A stretch of 6,613 bases of DNA from CAZTYI01 sp964466185. GTDB lineage: Bacteria; Chlamydiota; Chlamydiia; Chlamydiales; SM23-39. Under the pieces are notes generated by a model. It saw only the letters and a list, made by a program, of their open reading frames with translations. It did not search any database and had not been told where the DNA came from. A program made the position numbers and the translations under genes. Below, one piece after another: positions 1-6,535 of the stretch; position 1 is the stretch's first letter; the number at the start of each line of letters is the position of its first letter. The DNA lies in the NCBI GenBank assembly GCA_964466185.1, contig CAYXMS010000046.1, positions 1 through 6,613 of the forward strand, given 5' to 3'.

Positions 1-73
1 AAAGAATGCCGGTTAAAGTGAATTTTAAAAAAGATGGGTAGAATTGCCGCTTACTGAATTTAAGAGTAATCTT

Positions 74-1225
74 TTATAGTTTATTTTTGCTAATAATAGA
101 CTTCGCTAATCTATTGAAAATAAATTGCAGGAATTTCCACGGAAGCTGTCTAGATAAGGGCAGGTGATTTGTATATACTCCCATGCTCTCAAACTCTTGA
201 GTAGCTCCACGTTGTCTTTTAAAATGTCCTATTCCTGAACTCATATGAAACATTTTTTTTGATTGTAACGAATGTCTAAGCACTAAAGCTGTTAACATAC
301 GATAAAGACCTAACTCTATTGGTTTTGTTGTGTCATAACCAACGATAGGCGTTGTCATAATTCCTTTTTGAGTAAAATGCCCTATAACACCTATCAATTC
401 ATTATGATATTTTATCCCTTGTAGAGTGAAGCTTTTGCTTTTTAAAGCCATTGAAAAAAAGGCTTTTGTAAACTGAGGATTTAAGTAAGAATATTTTTTT
501 AAATAGAGCATGTCATAGAGTTCTTTGATTTTCGATACATCTTGTTTAGAGAATTCATCATGTTCTAAAATAGAAATACCCTCATTTAACAATAATTTCT
601 GGTCTTTCGTATAGATCCAGCGTTTTTTATGGGGTAGATTTTGAAATGCTTCCGGATCAAAAAAGTAAACACTTCGAGAGGTAATAAAATTATAAGCATT
701 GTCTTTAAGAGCGTTCATCAGGGCTTTTTCAATGCGGTTATTAAGAGAACGGAACATGATGGTATGGCTTGGGAAATTTTTGATTAAATAGCAGTGAATT
801 TGCTTAATTTCAACTTCAGTAAGGTGATCATATAAATTTGTTGAGAACAAAAAATTGTTAACTATGACGATTCTGTTAATGGAAGTTTTTTTGAACCAAA
901 TAGATAGTAATTTAAAAAGAGGATGCATGATATAAAAAAGCAGATTTTTTTTATGTCGCAGCATTTCTTGTTTTGCATATGGTAGATAAGAATAAATAGA
1001 AGTTACATATGAGTTTGAAAATTCTGTATCATTGATTGTTAGAGGAATAAATTTGTCTCCGATTTGGAGAATAGCGAGCTTTGAAATGCCGTTGCTCACA
1101 AATTTTTCAGCCCCTTGTTTCATCATCATCAAAAAGTATTCTTTGATTAAACTGCCTTCATAGGCTTTTGGCCATTCAATAGCATCAATTTCATCTGAAA
1201 AAAAAAGAGTAATTGTTTTAGACAT
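74..1225 (-). CDS. GNAT-like acyltransferase, last gene of five-gene cluster
   Basis: A 383-residue protein that I read as a GNAT-superfamily (acyl-CoA N-acyltransferase fold) enzyme, probably transferring an acyl group to an amine of a small substrate. The N-terminal half (about 1-200) has no motif I recognise. The C-terminal half carries the family-like part: 'KIKELYDMLYLKKYSYLNPQ' at 232-251, a beta-strand-like 'LIGVIGHF' at 277-284, 'ELGLYRML' at 304-311 where acyl-CoA would be expected to bind, and 'FKRQRGA' at 335-341 followed by 'NHLP' at 353-356. Proteins with this ending are, as I remember, annotated as GNAT and found beside F390-synthetase-like ligases. No signal peptide is visible, so it is probably cytoplasmic. 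The ATG lies 8 bases inside the 3' end of the ligase gene, which implies translational coupling; only a weak GAG precedes it. Codons 7-10 contain a run of nine T. No convincing terminator follows the stop. Acyl donor and acceptor are unknown. Confidence 0.72.
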   Translation of the reverse strand: MSKTITLFFSDEIDAIEWPKAYEGSLIKEYFLMMMKQGAEKFVSNGISKLAILQIGDKFIPLTINDTEFSNSYVTSIYSYLPYAKQEMLRHKKNLLFYIMHPLFKLLSIWFKKTSINRIVIVNNFLFSTNLYDHLTEVEIKQIHCYLIKNFPSHTIMFRSLNNRIEKALMNALKDNAYNFITSRSVYFFDPEAFQNLPHKKRWIYTKDQKLLLNEGISILEHDEFSKQDVSKIKELYDMLYLKKYSYLNPQFTKAFFSMALKSKSFTLQGIKYHNELIGVIGHFTQKGIMTTPIVGYDTTKPIELGLYRMLTALVLRHSLQSKKMFHMSSGIGHFKRQRGATQEFESMGVYTNHLPLSRQLPWKFLQFIFNRLAKSIISKNKL

Positions 1226-2489
1226 AGAAATCTCGAATAATGCGTCTTAACTTGTTTTGTTGTTTTCGCTGTAACATTGAATCTATCAAATTAATAACCG
1301 GAGGCAGAAAACCTTGTTTGATAAAATATTTATGCAGATGCTCTGACATTGCTTTCGTACAAGGATTAATATAAAGATCGAGTTTATCTGGAGATTTTTG
1401 AATGATCTGATATTCTTTAATTGATTCATCAAATGAGATAATTTGCCGTCTTATAAAATCTGGGAACATCGGTTCTAATTGCCCATTTTTTTTACGAAAA
1501 TATAAAACATCATCACACCGGCCTTCTACTTTTTTAAGGGCTAGATAATGACTTCCGCAAGGACAGGCGGTCTTTTGCTCAATCAGGACATCATTTAAAC
1601 GATATCTAATAATGGGTTGTGTAGTCCGGTAAAGGTCTGTGATGATTGGAATAAATCTTCCGCTTGATTTATCGATGTATTCTTTTTCTAAAAATATCAC
1701 ATCTTCGTTAATATGAAGACTCCCTTTTTCGCAGGTTATTCCTAAAAATCCTTCCGTACACTGATATATTTGATGAATCTGTTTTTTGAAATATAAAGAT
1801 ATATATTTTTCATCGATAGAATCTAATGTTTCTGCACAGCAAATGATTTTTTTAGGAACATATCGAAGATTATGCTCTGCCAATATACGCAGGACTGATG
1901 GGGGAGCAACTAAAATATCAGGTTTATTTTTTTCTAATTCCTGCAATAACTCTTGAAATGGTTTTTGAAGATCAAAGTAAATAAAGGAAACAGTCTTTGA
2001 TTTAAGCGTTTCATACAATCGATTGTTCGCCCGTAAAAACAGCCCTATTGATGTTTTTTTAAAAAGAGAAGTTGAGAGTATTTTTGCTAAAATATTTCCT
2101 GCCCAAAGAGATCTTTCTTTTTCAGAAACTAAAAAAAGGCCTCTATTGCCTGAAGTGCCAGATGATAATCCAATTGAAATGTTTCCATAGTTGGAGTCGA
2201 AAGATCTTTTTTGCTCTTTTTTTAAAGCAAGATCAAAGGCGAATTCCTTGCTGATGCCTACGGTATTAAATAAAGAAAAATGGTTCATCATTGCTTCTTT
2301 TGAAAGAATCGGAAGTTCAGAGAAAGCTTTCTTTCCAGCATATAATTTTGCATAATAAGGGGAGTTTTTTTTAGCATATTTCCAAATAAAGGCTAACCGT
2401 TTTTTTTGATGGCGTTCAATTTTTTTACGATTCCATCGCCGTCTTAAAAGGGCTGTATAATATGCATAAAGAGTTATAAAGATATTCAT
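1218..2489 (-). CDS. PaaK/F390-synthetase-type adenylate-forming ligase
   Basis: A 423-residue ANL-superfamily enzyme of the PaaK/CapK/F390-synthetase branch, expected to activate a carboxylate as an acyl-adenylate. Visible motifs are the nucleotide-binding loop SSGTSGNRG (109-117), the A5-like IYQCTEG (241-247), an A7/A8-like stretch ending in IRYRLND (294-300), CPCG (309-312) with another Cys at 325, and a C-terminal NKLRRIIRD (412-420) whose Lys413 matches the usual A10 lysine. The basic N-terminus (LLRRRW, then a KK-rich stretch up to NSPYY at 42-46) is typical of this branch. I place the start at 2489, not at the upstream ATG at 2519. The inner ATG has a GAGG five bases before it and forms ATGA with the stop of the preceding gene, while the outer ATG has no Shine-Dalgarno sequence and would add only ten unlikely residues. 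No acyl- or peptidyl-carrier gene is present, so transfer to CoA or directly to an amine is more likely than loading of a carrier. Confidence 0.85.
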   Translation of the reverse strand: MNIFITLYAYYTALLRRRWNRKKIERHQKKRLAFIWKYAKKNSPYYAKLYAGKKAFSELPILSKEAMMNHFSLFNTVGISKEFAFDLALKKEQKRSFDSNYGNISIGLSSGTSGNRGLFLVSEKERSLWAGNILAKILSTSLFKKTSIGLFLRANNRLYETLKSKTVSFIYFDLQKPFQELLQELEKNKPDILVAPPSVLRILAEHNLRYVPKKIICCAETLDSIDEKYISLYFKKQIHQIYQCTEGFLGITCEKGSLHINEDVIFLEKEYIDKSSGRFIPIITDLYRTTQPIIRYRLNDVLIEQKTACPCGSHYLALKKVEGRCDDVLYFRKKNGQLEPMFPDFIRRQIISFDESIKEYQIIQKSPDKLDLYINPCTKAMSEHLHKYFIKQGFLPPVINLIDSMLQRKQQNKLRRIIRDFYV

Positions 2490-2502
2490 ATTTCCCTCAT
2501 TA
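2479..2502 (-). promoter_or_regulatory. Shine-Dalgarno and ATGA junction that set the ligase start
   Basis: On the minus strand GAGGGAAAT runs directly into ATG (2489-2487), and the stop TGA of the hydrolase gene uses 2488-2486. The ATGA overlap with a well-spaced GAGG indicates stop-start re-initiation. It is the reason for preferring this start over the ATG 30 bases upstream. Confidence 0.7.
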
Positions 2503-3262
2503 TATGCGTCGGAAGACATGTCAGTTTAGGATGTTTTTGTGTTATCTTTTGGATTTGTTGAAATGTATGAAGGTATTTTTTTCGGTTAGCCTGTAACAGT
2601 AACCCTATTAAAGAGGGCATTATATTGGTAGCAATTGCTTCTTTCGACCAAACTGCATCAGCAACAAAAAATGTATTTTCAATACAAAGGCCCATTTGTC
2701 CTAGTGCATGTCCTGGTAAATCAATAGCTTGAAAATTGGAATCGTTAAAAAGCAAGCAAGTTCTTAAGTCAGAGTTTAAGAAAGGCTTTTTAAAATCTGT
2801 TTCCAAAAGCGCAATAGAACCTTTAGGAATATCAGGTATCATCGCTGAAAAAAAACCATGTTTGAAAGCTCTCGGTTTCCCCATTTGTTGCAAGCGTTTC
2901 AGAGCGTCTTCCCGATATATCCATGGAATGCCTTTAAGCTCTTTTAAGCCGGCGACATGATCGGCATGAAAATGAGAGATAAACACATAAGCAATATCCG
3001 AAAGCGCTATATTTTGATCTTTCAGTTGTTTTTTAAGTGTATCGGTATTAGAGATATGAACGGGAAGCAGCCAATTATACAAAGGTGCAATATCATCAAG
3101 ATATGTCTTTGCATAACCTGCATCAAAGAGGATGTTCCCATATTTTTTGGTCTGTATCAAAAATATCCTTGCAGAAAACCGAACCTTTTTCCAGGATTTT
3201 GTTCTATAAGCTATTTTTCCTGGTCCAAAGCAATATCCTGTATTAAATATGATGATTTTCAT
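2486..3262 (-). CDS. Metallo-beta-lactamase-fold hydrolase
   Basis: A 258-residue (263 from an upstream ATG) MBL-fold protein with a complete set of metal ligands: HFHADH at 97-102, His185 in DLPGH (181-185), Asp202 in ADAVW and His253 in PTH. It should bind two metal ions, usually zinc, and hydrolyse an ester, thioester or lactone bond; the substrate cannot be read from sequence. The opening 'NTGYCFGPG' (7-15) and 'ILFDAGY' (44-50) resemble the MBL proteins that, from memory, accompany F390-synthetase-like ligases. No signal peptide is visible, so it is probably cytoplasmic. I favour the start at 3262 (MKIIIF..), which fits the family beginning; the ATG at 3277 would add MENGG and is not excluded, since neither has a strong ribosome-binding site. 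The gene overlaps the dehydrogenase by 20 bases and ends in an ATGA junction with the ligase. In the pathway it could release a product from CoA or proofread a mis-activated acyl intermediate, which is inference only. Confidence 0.85.
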   Translation of the reverse strand: MKIIIFNTGYCFGPGKIAYRTKSWKKVRFSARIFLIQTKKYGNILFDAGYAKTYLDDIAPLYNWLLPVHISNTDTLKKQLKDQNIALSDIAYVFISHFHADHVAGLKELKGIPWIYREDALKRLQQMGKPRAFKHGFFSAMIPDIPKGSIALLETDFKKPFLNSDLRTCLLFNDSNFQAIDLPGHALGQMGLCIENTFFVADAVWSKEAIATNIMPSLIGLLLQANRKKYLHTFQQIQKITQKHPKLTCLPTHIMREI

Positions 3263-4220
3263 GCCACCATTTTCCATATCGGATAGTTCCTTCTTTGATT
3301 GAAATTATTGGACGATAACCAAGTTCTTTTCTGGCTTTTTTTATCGAAAGCGTCTGCGAAAAGGCAAGAGCCCCCACAGAATATTGAGTAAACGCTGGTT
3401 CTTTCCGTGTAATGATTGCCATTTTTTCAGAAAGATAAGCAAAAATTTTTGCTAAAGTGTAGGGAATCTTTCGTTCTTTGTAGACATAACCCATTTCTTT
3501 TAACAACATTTGAATTACTGTATGAAGAGGAAGCGGTTCTCCATTTGTAATGTTATATCGAGATCCGGAATATTTCTTATCTGCATCTATCGCAAGAGCA
3601 ATAGCATAAGCTACATTTTCAACATAAGTAACATCAATTAATATGTCATGATTGAAAAAACGAGGAACCCCGCCTTTTTTAAGAACTTTTAGAATTCTCG
3701 GAACAAGTACGTTGTCTCCCGGACCAAAAAGGGCCTTAGGACGCAAAATAAAGGTTTCTAGGCCTTTATGTTTAGCTAACTCTATATATTTTTCAGCTTG
3801 TAATTTAGATTCCGTATAATCGTTTACAGGTCGTTTGGCGCATTTATGTTCGCAGATATTTAAAGCATCTTTATATTCAAAATAAATTGAAGGGGTTGAT
3901 ATATAAATAAAGCGTTTACAGTTTTCTTCTAAAGCAGCTGTCAGTAAAATTCTAGTTCCCTCAGCATTTATTTCGAAAAAATCTTTTCTTTTTCCCCAAG
4001 GAGAGGACAGTGCTGCAATGTGAATAATTGCATCGCATCCTTTAACTAGCTTTTTTAATTTAGAAGAAGATCGCAAATCACACGATATAAACTCAATACC
4101 TGGAATTTTCTTTTTGGGAATAGATCTAGAAAACCCTCGTATTGTATATCCTTTTTGCAGCAAAAGCTTTGCTGTAAAAAGACCGAGCGGGCTGGAAATT
4201 CCTGAAAGCAATATTTTCAT
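3243..4220 (-). CDS. NAD(P)-dependent 3-beta-HSD/OleD-like dehydrogenase (extended SDR)
   Basis: A 325-residue extended short-chain dehydrogenase of the NAD-dependent epimerase/3-beta-hydroxysteroid dehydrogenase group. Features seen: an N-terminal beta-strand and dinucleotide loop (MKILLSGISSPLG, 1-13), 'CDLR' at 47-50, 'IIHIAALSSPWG' at 65-76, Ser/Thr in 'YISTPS' (106-111), the catalytic YxxxK at Tyr135-Lys139, 'LRPKALFGPGDN' (159-170), 'DVTYVENV' (196-203), and 'ARKELGYRP' (296-304) near the end. The layout and the 'AALSSPWG' and 'GPGD' segments are closest to OleD-type and 3-beta-HSD-like enzymes, which interconvert hydroxy- and keto-groups on acyl or steroid substrates, rather than to sugar epimerases. 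One oddity is that the middle glycine of GxxGxxG is Ser10, so the loop reads GISSPLG. The ATG overlaps the stop of the ATP-grasp gene as ATGA and has GGAG seven bases upstream, a good ribosome-binding site. Oxidoreduction of the pathway's carbon skeleton is the likely role; substrate unknown. Confidence 0.85.
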   Translation of the reverse strand: MKILLSGISSPLGLFTAKLLLQKGYTIRGFSRSIPKKKIPGIEFISCDLRSSSKLKKLVKGCDAIIHIAALSSPWGKRKDFFEINAEGTRILLTAALEENCKRFIYISTPSIYFEYKDALNICEHKCAKRPVNDYTESKLQAEKYIELAKHKGLETFILRPKALFGPGDNVLVPRILKVLKKGGVPRFFNHDILIDVTYVENVAYAIALAIDADKKYSGSRYNITNGEPLPLHTVIQMLLKEMGYVYKERKIPYTLAKIFAYLSEKMAIITRKEPAFTQYSVGALAFSQTLSIKKARKELGYRPIISIKEGTIRYGKWWHENHHI

Positions 4221-5167
4221 GTTGATTCTCCATTATATTCAATATCGCGACTCATAGCTGTATAAAATGTCTGCTTTTGAAAAATGGTCATTTTCATGAC
4301 ATGAAATAGAATAAAAGGAAGAGCCAGAAATGATTTTAGATCCCTAAAGTAAAAGAAAGGACTTTTTCCTAAAAAAAGGATTTTCCAAAAGTTGGATTTA
4401 AAAAAATCTCGTTGTTTTAATCCGTACCAAAGCGTAAAAAAAAGATCTCTTTTATAAATTCCTGGCTTGGCGACTATACACTTATTAATCTTGTCTGTAT
4501 TTTTTATAAAAACCTGAGCAAATTGAGAGCTTCTTTCAAATAAGTGCAAGCCAGAGGTTGCCCTAGGATTGCACTCAAGACAATAGAGCTTTCCATCATT
4601 GCTATGAATAAAATCAAAAGATATTTGTCCTGTATATTTTGTCTTTTTCACAAAAACTTTTACAAAGTCGTAGATATCGTTATGAAAAGTACTGACAAAA
4701 GAAATGCCCGCACCGATGCCCATTGACTGCAATACACGATATTCCGAATAAGCTAAAAGATTGCCGTCTCTTGCAACAGAATAAGAACATAATTTTTCTC
4801 CTTCAATATATTCCTGTGCAATGTAAGGATTATTTGCTTGGTGTTTGATTTTAGGTAATTCAGCATGAGCTTTTTTTATTAATATTTCTGCTGAAAAACG
4901 AGAATAAATACGTTTGAAAATTATTTTTTTTTCAAATGGTATTTTTTTTAGATCTTGATCGGTCTGTATGAGCTGGGTTGGAGGAATCTGAAGGGAAAAA
5001 TTCTTAAGAAATTTACAGAAACTCCATTTATTATGCAGCAGTTCTATTAGTTTGAATTCCATAGAAAATACTTCACAGGATAATTTTGAACGGATTTTAG
5101 AAATAAAGACCGCTTCTTCACACATGGGAATTAGAAGATCTAAAGTGGTTCCTTTTGTTAGGACCAA
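4217..5167 (-). CDS. ATP-grasp ligase, apparently truncated at the N-terminus
   Basis: A 316-codon frame encoding an ATP-grasp enzyme, a superfamily that joins a carboxylate to an amine (or similar) through an acyl phosphate. Visible parts: the end of the pre-ATP-grasp domain (LDLLIPMCEEAVFI, 9-22, then LLHNKWSF at 43-50), Lys85 in IIFKRIYSRFS (82-92), the hinge-like QEYIEGE (118-124), 'SVARDG' (130-135), a flexible loop near GIGAG (150-154), and the metal/ATP site QISFDFI (181-187) with LECNPRATSG (197-206), where Glu198 and Asn200 are the expected Mg ligands. After about 230 comes a basic/aromatic tail. Relatives I remember are near 390-400 residues and begin with a Rossmann-like 'GAR.P..L' segment, which is missing. 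The frame opens after a TAG at 5180-5182, and the only candidate start before the conserved part is TTG at 5167, without a Shine-Dalgarno sequence; the first ATG (5125) would cut into the fold. The catalytic core looks intact. It could be a working short version, a 5'-deleted pseudogene, or a gene read from a fortuitous start. Confidence 0.7.
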   Translation of the reverse strand: MVLTKGTTLDLLIPMCEEAVFISKIRSKLSCEVFSMEFKLIELLHNKWSFCKFLKNFSLQIPPTQLIQTDQDLKKIPFEKKIIFKRIYSRFSAEILIKKAHAELPKIKHQANNPYIAQEYIEGEKLCSYSVARDGNLLAYSEYRVLQSMGIGAGISFVSTFHNDIYDFVKVFVKKTKYTGQISFDFIHSNDGKLYCLECNPRATSGLHLFERSSQFAQVFIKNTDKINKCIVAKPGIYKRDLFFTLWYGLKQRDFFKSNFWKILFLGKSPFFYFRDLKSFLALPFILFHVMKMTIFQKQTFYTAMSRDIEYNGEST

Positions 5168-5222
5168 AAATAGCCATTGCTACGACATCGATTTCTAGTA
5201 AAATCTGCGACACCGTATTGTT

Positions 5223-5250
5223 ATTATTTGTTTAAGAGACATATGCCCAA
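5223..5250 (-). promoter_or_regulatory. Weak candidate promoter for the five-gene cluster
   Basis: Minus-strand TTGGGC (5250-5245), 16 bases, then AATAAT (5228-5223), which matches TATAAT at five of six positions. The -35 matches only TTG. Transcription would begin near 5216, about 50 bases before the TTG at 5167. In AT-rich DNA such a match is easily found by chance, so this is only the best candidate between the truncated ATP-grasp gene and the transposase remnant. Confidence 0.2.
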
Positions 5251-5370
5251 TAATTTTTTAAGGTAATGGTTTGCACAGAAACTTTTGGATACAGATAAAA
5301 AAAATATTACCAAAAGAACTTTTAGAGGATAAAGGATAGTAATTTTAATGGCTCTTTTCAATAAATCCAT
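5224..5370 (-). CDS. Possible 48-residue membrane peptide, doubtful
   Basis: A minus-strand ATG-to-TAA frame of 48 codons between the transposase remnant and the ATP-grasp gene. The predicted peptide begins MDLLKRAIK, continues with a hydrophobic stretch (about 10-27, 'ILYPLKVLLVIFFLSV'), then SKSFCANHY and a hydrophobic, lysine-containing end. A basic N-terminus plus hydrophobic core followed by SFCA could be a signal peptide or a single membrane segment. No good ribosome-binding site is seen; an AGGTG lies about eleven bases before the ATG. I do not recognise the peptide. It may be a small protein, the surviving 5' end of a gene broken by rearrangement, or chance in T-rich DNA. It does not resemble the missing N-terminus of the ATP-grasp protein. 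Confidence 0.2.
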   Translation of the reverse strand: MDLLKRAIKITILYPLKVLLVIFFLSVSKSFCANHYLKKLLGICLLNK

Positions 5371-5471
5371 CCAAGGTTAAACACCTAAAAATTAATAAAA
5401 ATCCTTAAGAAAACCCCCTTAAAACAAAACCTCCCCGATTCCTTATCTTCAAAAAAGGTTTTTTTTAACTC

Positions 5472-5618
5472 TTAATCATATTCAGATCTTTGATCATAAT
5501 TAAACTCCAGCTCAAGAGGCCCTCTCGCTGAAGCGATAAGAGGAGGATCAATCGGCTCATTCAAACAGGTTAAAATCTTTTCATATGACCAATTTGAATT
5601 TAAAATCCGCCGAGCTTT
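5472..5618 (-). pseudogene. C-terminal remnant of an IS91-like transposase
   Basis: A minus-strand frame, open from just after a TAA at 5619-5621 to a TAA at 5472-5474, encodes about 48 residues that read like a real protein end: NWSYEKIL, then LNEPIDPPLIASARGP, then LEFNYDQR and a stop a few residues later. From memory, IS91/IS801-type transposases end with the pattern 'IL..L.EP..PP.I..ARGPP' followed by an acidic/aromatic '(E/F)F.(F/Y)DQ', which this fits well; the second proline of GPP is Leu here. There is no start codon, zinc-finger region or catalytic tyrosine region, so only the tail survives. The frame overlaps the last 19 bases of the RluA gene in another phase; the similarity probably begins at about 5595, just after the RluA stop. 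The family assignment is from pattern memory only; a different transposase with a similar tail is possible. Confidence 0.45.
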
Positions 5619-6451
5619 TTAAAACTCTGAGGAACGGGAGCAATAAAGCTCATTTTTTTATCTGTCATGGGATGTAAAAACTCTAAAAGATACGAATGTA
5701 GACATAACCTTGAAATAGGGCTTTTAAAAGAAGAGTATCGGTTATCTCCCAAGATTGGATGGCCGGCATCTTTACAATGAACTCTAATCTGATGTTTTCG
5801 ACCGGTTTCCAAGTTAAGTTTTAAATAGGTAAAACTCTTTGATCTTCTAATTACTGAAAAATGAGTAACTGCGATTTTAGCTTCTTCATTTTTTTCAGTA
5901 TCTACTGATCTTACGTAATATTCTTTGTTTTCTATAAGAGAGCTTTTCCAAGTACCTGCATATTCTTTTAAGTGGCCTTCAACAATAGCTAAGTATTCTC
6001 TTTTAAGTTGATGTTTTTTAAACATCAAGTTAAGCCTGTCAATGGCTTCTTGGTGTTTGGCAAAAATCATGACACCTGAGGTTTTTTTATCTATTCTATG
6101 TACTACAAAAATACTTTTGGTCTTGAAGTGAGTTCTTAAAACAAACAAAGCATTGTCGGCTTTTTCTTTGTCTAACGGAACGCTTAATAAGTTTTCGGGC
6201 TTATTAATGACTAAGATGTCGTCATCTTCAAAGATTATTTTAATACCGTAGGGGATTTGTTTAGTAATAGGTCGTATAGATATAAGCTGGTCTTTTTCGA
6301 CAGGATCTTTTGGTTTGGTTTTTAAAATTGAACCTACATAGACCTGCTTTTTTTTAATAAGGCTTTTGATCGTGGTATTTGAAGAGTCGGGATAAATCCT
6401 TTTTAAAGCTTCAAAAAGAGTGGATTTTTCAACTATTGTATAATTTTTCAC
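5600..6451 (-). CDS. RluA-family 23S rRNA pseudouridine synthase
   Basis: A 283-residue pseudouridine synthase of the RluA/RluC/RluD family, which isomerises specific uridines in large-subunit rRNA (some members also act on tRNA). An S4-like RNA-binding domain occupies about 8-60 ('IKSLIKKKQVYVG', 28-40). The catalytic domain follows: 'DDDILVINKPENLLSV' (76-91), the catalytic Asp121 in VVHRIDKKTSG (116-126), the active-site Tyr153 in REYLAIVEG, and LETGRKHQIRVH (214-225), with 'AGHPILGD' at 229-236. Length and ending (APVPQSFKKL) are normal, so the gene is intact. The target uridine cannot be assigned, so no symbol is given. The start is GTG at 6451: the only in-frame ATG/GTG/TTG after the upstream TAA, and it lacks a Shine-Dalgarno sequence. 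It is a housekeeping-type gene, 432 bases upstream of the metabolic cluster and not evidently part of it. It sits between two mobile-element relics. The 'INKP..LLSV' wording is reminiscent of chlamydial homologues. Confidence 0.93.
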   Translation of the reverse strand: MKNYTIVEKSTLFEALKRIYPDSSNTTIKSLIKKKQVYVGSILKTKPKDPVEKDQLISIRPITKQIPYGIKIIFEDDDILVINKPENLLSVPLDKEKADNALFVLRTHFKTKSIFVVHRIDKKTSGVMIFAKHQEAIDRLNLMFKKHQLKREYLAIVEGHLKEYAGTWKSSLIENKEYYVRSVDTEKNEEAKIAVTHFSVIRRSKSFTYLKLNLETGRKHQIRVHCKDAGHPILGDNRYSSFKSPISRLCLHSYLLEFLHPMTDKKMSFIAPVPQSFKKLGGF

Positions 6452-6486
6452 AATAATTACGGGGGTTTTAAAATATTTTTTATAAA

Positions 6487-6517
6487 GCTCTTTAAATATA
6501 ACAGAGCATTAAAGAGC
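6487..6517. repeat. Perfect 9-bp inverted repeat upstream of RluA
   Basis: GCTCTTTAA (6487-6495) and TTAAAGAGC (6509-6517) are exact reverse complements separated by 13 bases. The spacer contains a further AGAGCAT that repeats part of the right arm. On the minus strand a TATATT (6500-6495) lies between the arms, 44-49 bases before the GTG start. The layout would suit a dimeric repressor site or a leader stem-loop. It has no following T-tract in either direction, so it is not a standard terminator. Confidence 0.4.
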
Positions 6518-6535
6518 ATGAATTTTAAAGGTATT

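Larger units (their letters stand above)
5168..5599. other. 432-base gap between RluA and the cluster, with mobile-element debris
   Basis: No intact gene larger than 48 codons fits here. From right to left it holds the C-terminal transposase remnant (to 5472), a stretch with T8 and G-rich minus-strand tracts (5400-5470) in which I see no terminator, the doubtful small membrane ORF (5224-5370), and the weak promoter candidate. I translated the three minus-strand frames from 5168 to 5460 looking for the missing start of the ATP-grasp protein and found nothing like it. Confidence 0.6.

Noticed and set aside
3..38. Short plus-strand open stretch ending in TAG at the left edge, possibly the tail of a convergent gene.
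   Set aside because: Only eleven codons are visible, which cannot be distinguished from chance.
2072..3286. Plus-strand frames at 2072-2254, 2736-2960 and 2957-3286.
   Set aside because: They lie opposite genes with clear motifs (ligase, MBL hydrolase), and their products resemble no family; they are antisense shadows.
4544..4726. Plus-strand 60-codon frame.
   Set aside because: It is antisense to the conserved ATP-grasp active-site region and has no recognisable content.
5120..5220. A minus-strand frame giving 'ILLEIDVVAMAIFGPNK' upstream of the ATP-grasp frame, joinable by a one-base slip in a T5 run (5166-5170).
   Set aside because: The joined peptide does not look like the expected pre-ATP-grasp sequence, and its own frame is closed by a TAA about 20 codons upstream, so a frameshift would not restore the missing domain.
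5400..5470. Minus-strand G-tracts (GGGGAGG, GGGGG, GG) as a G-quadruplex, and AAAAAAGG followed by T8 as a terminator.
   Set aside because: There are too few long G-runs for a stable quadruplex, and the A-run/T-run pair leaves only a two-base loop and no GC stem.
5521..5543. Hairpin (CCTCT, CGC, loop TGAA, GCG, AGAGG with a three-base bulge) as a terminator of RluA.
   Set aside because: It lies inside the transposase remnant's coding frame (IASARG) and no T-tract follows in the minus direction.
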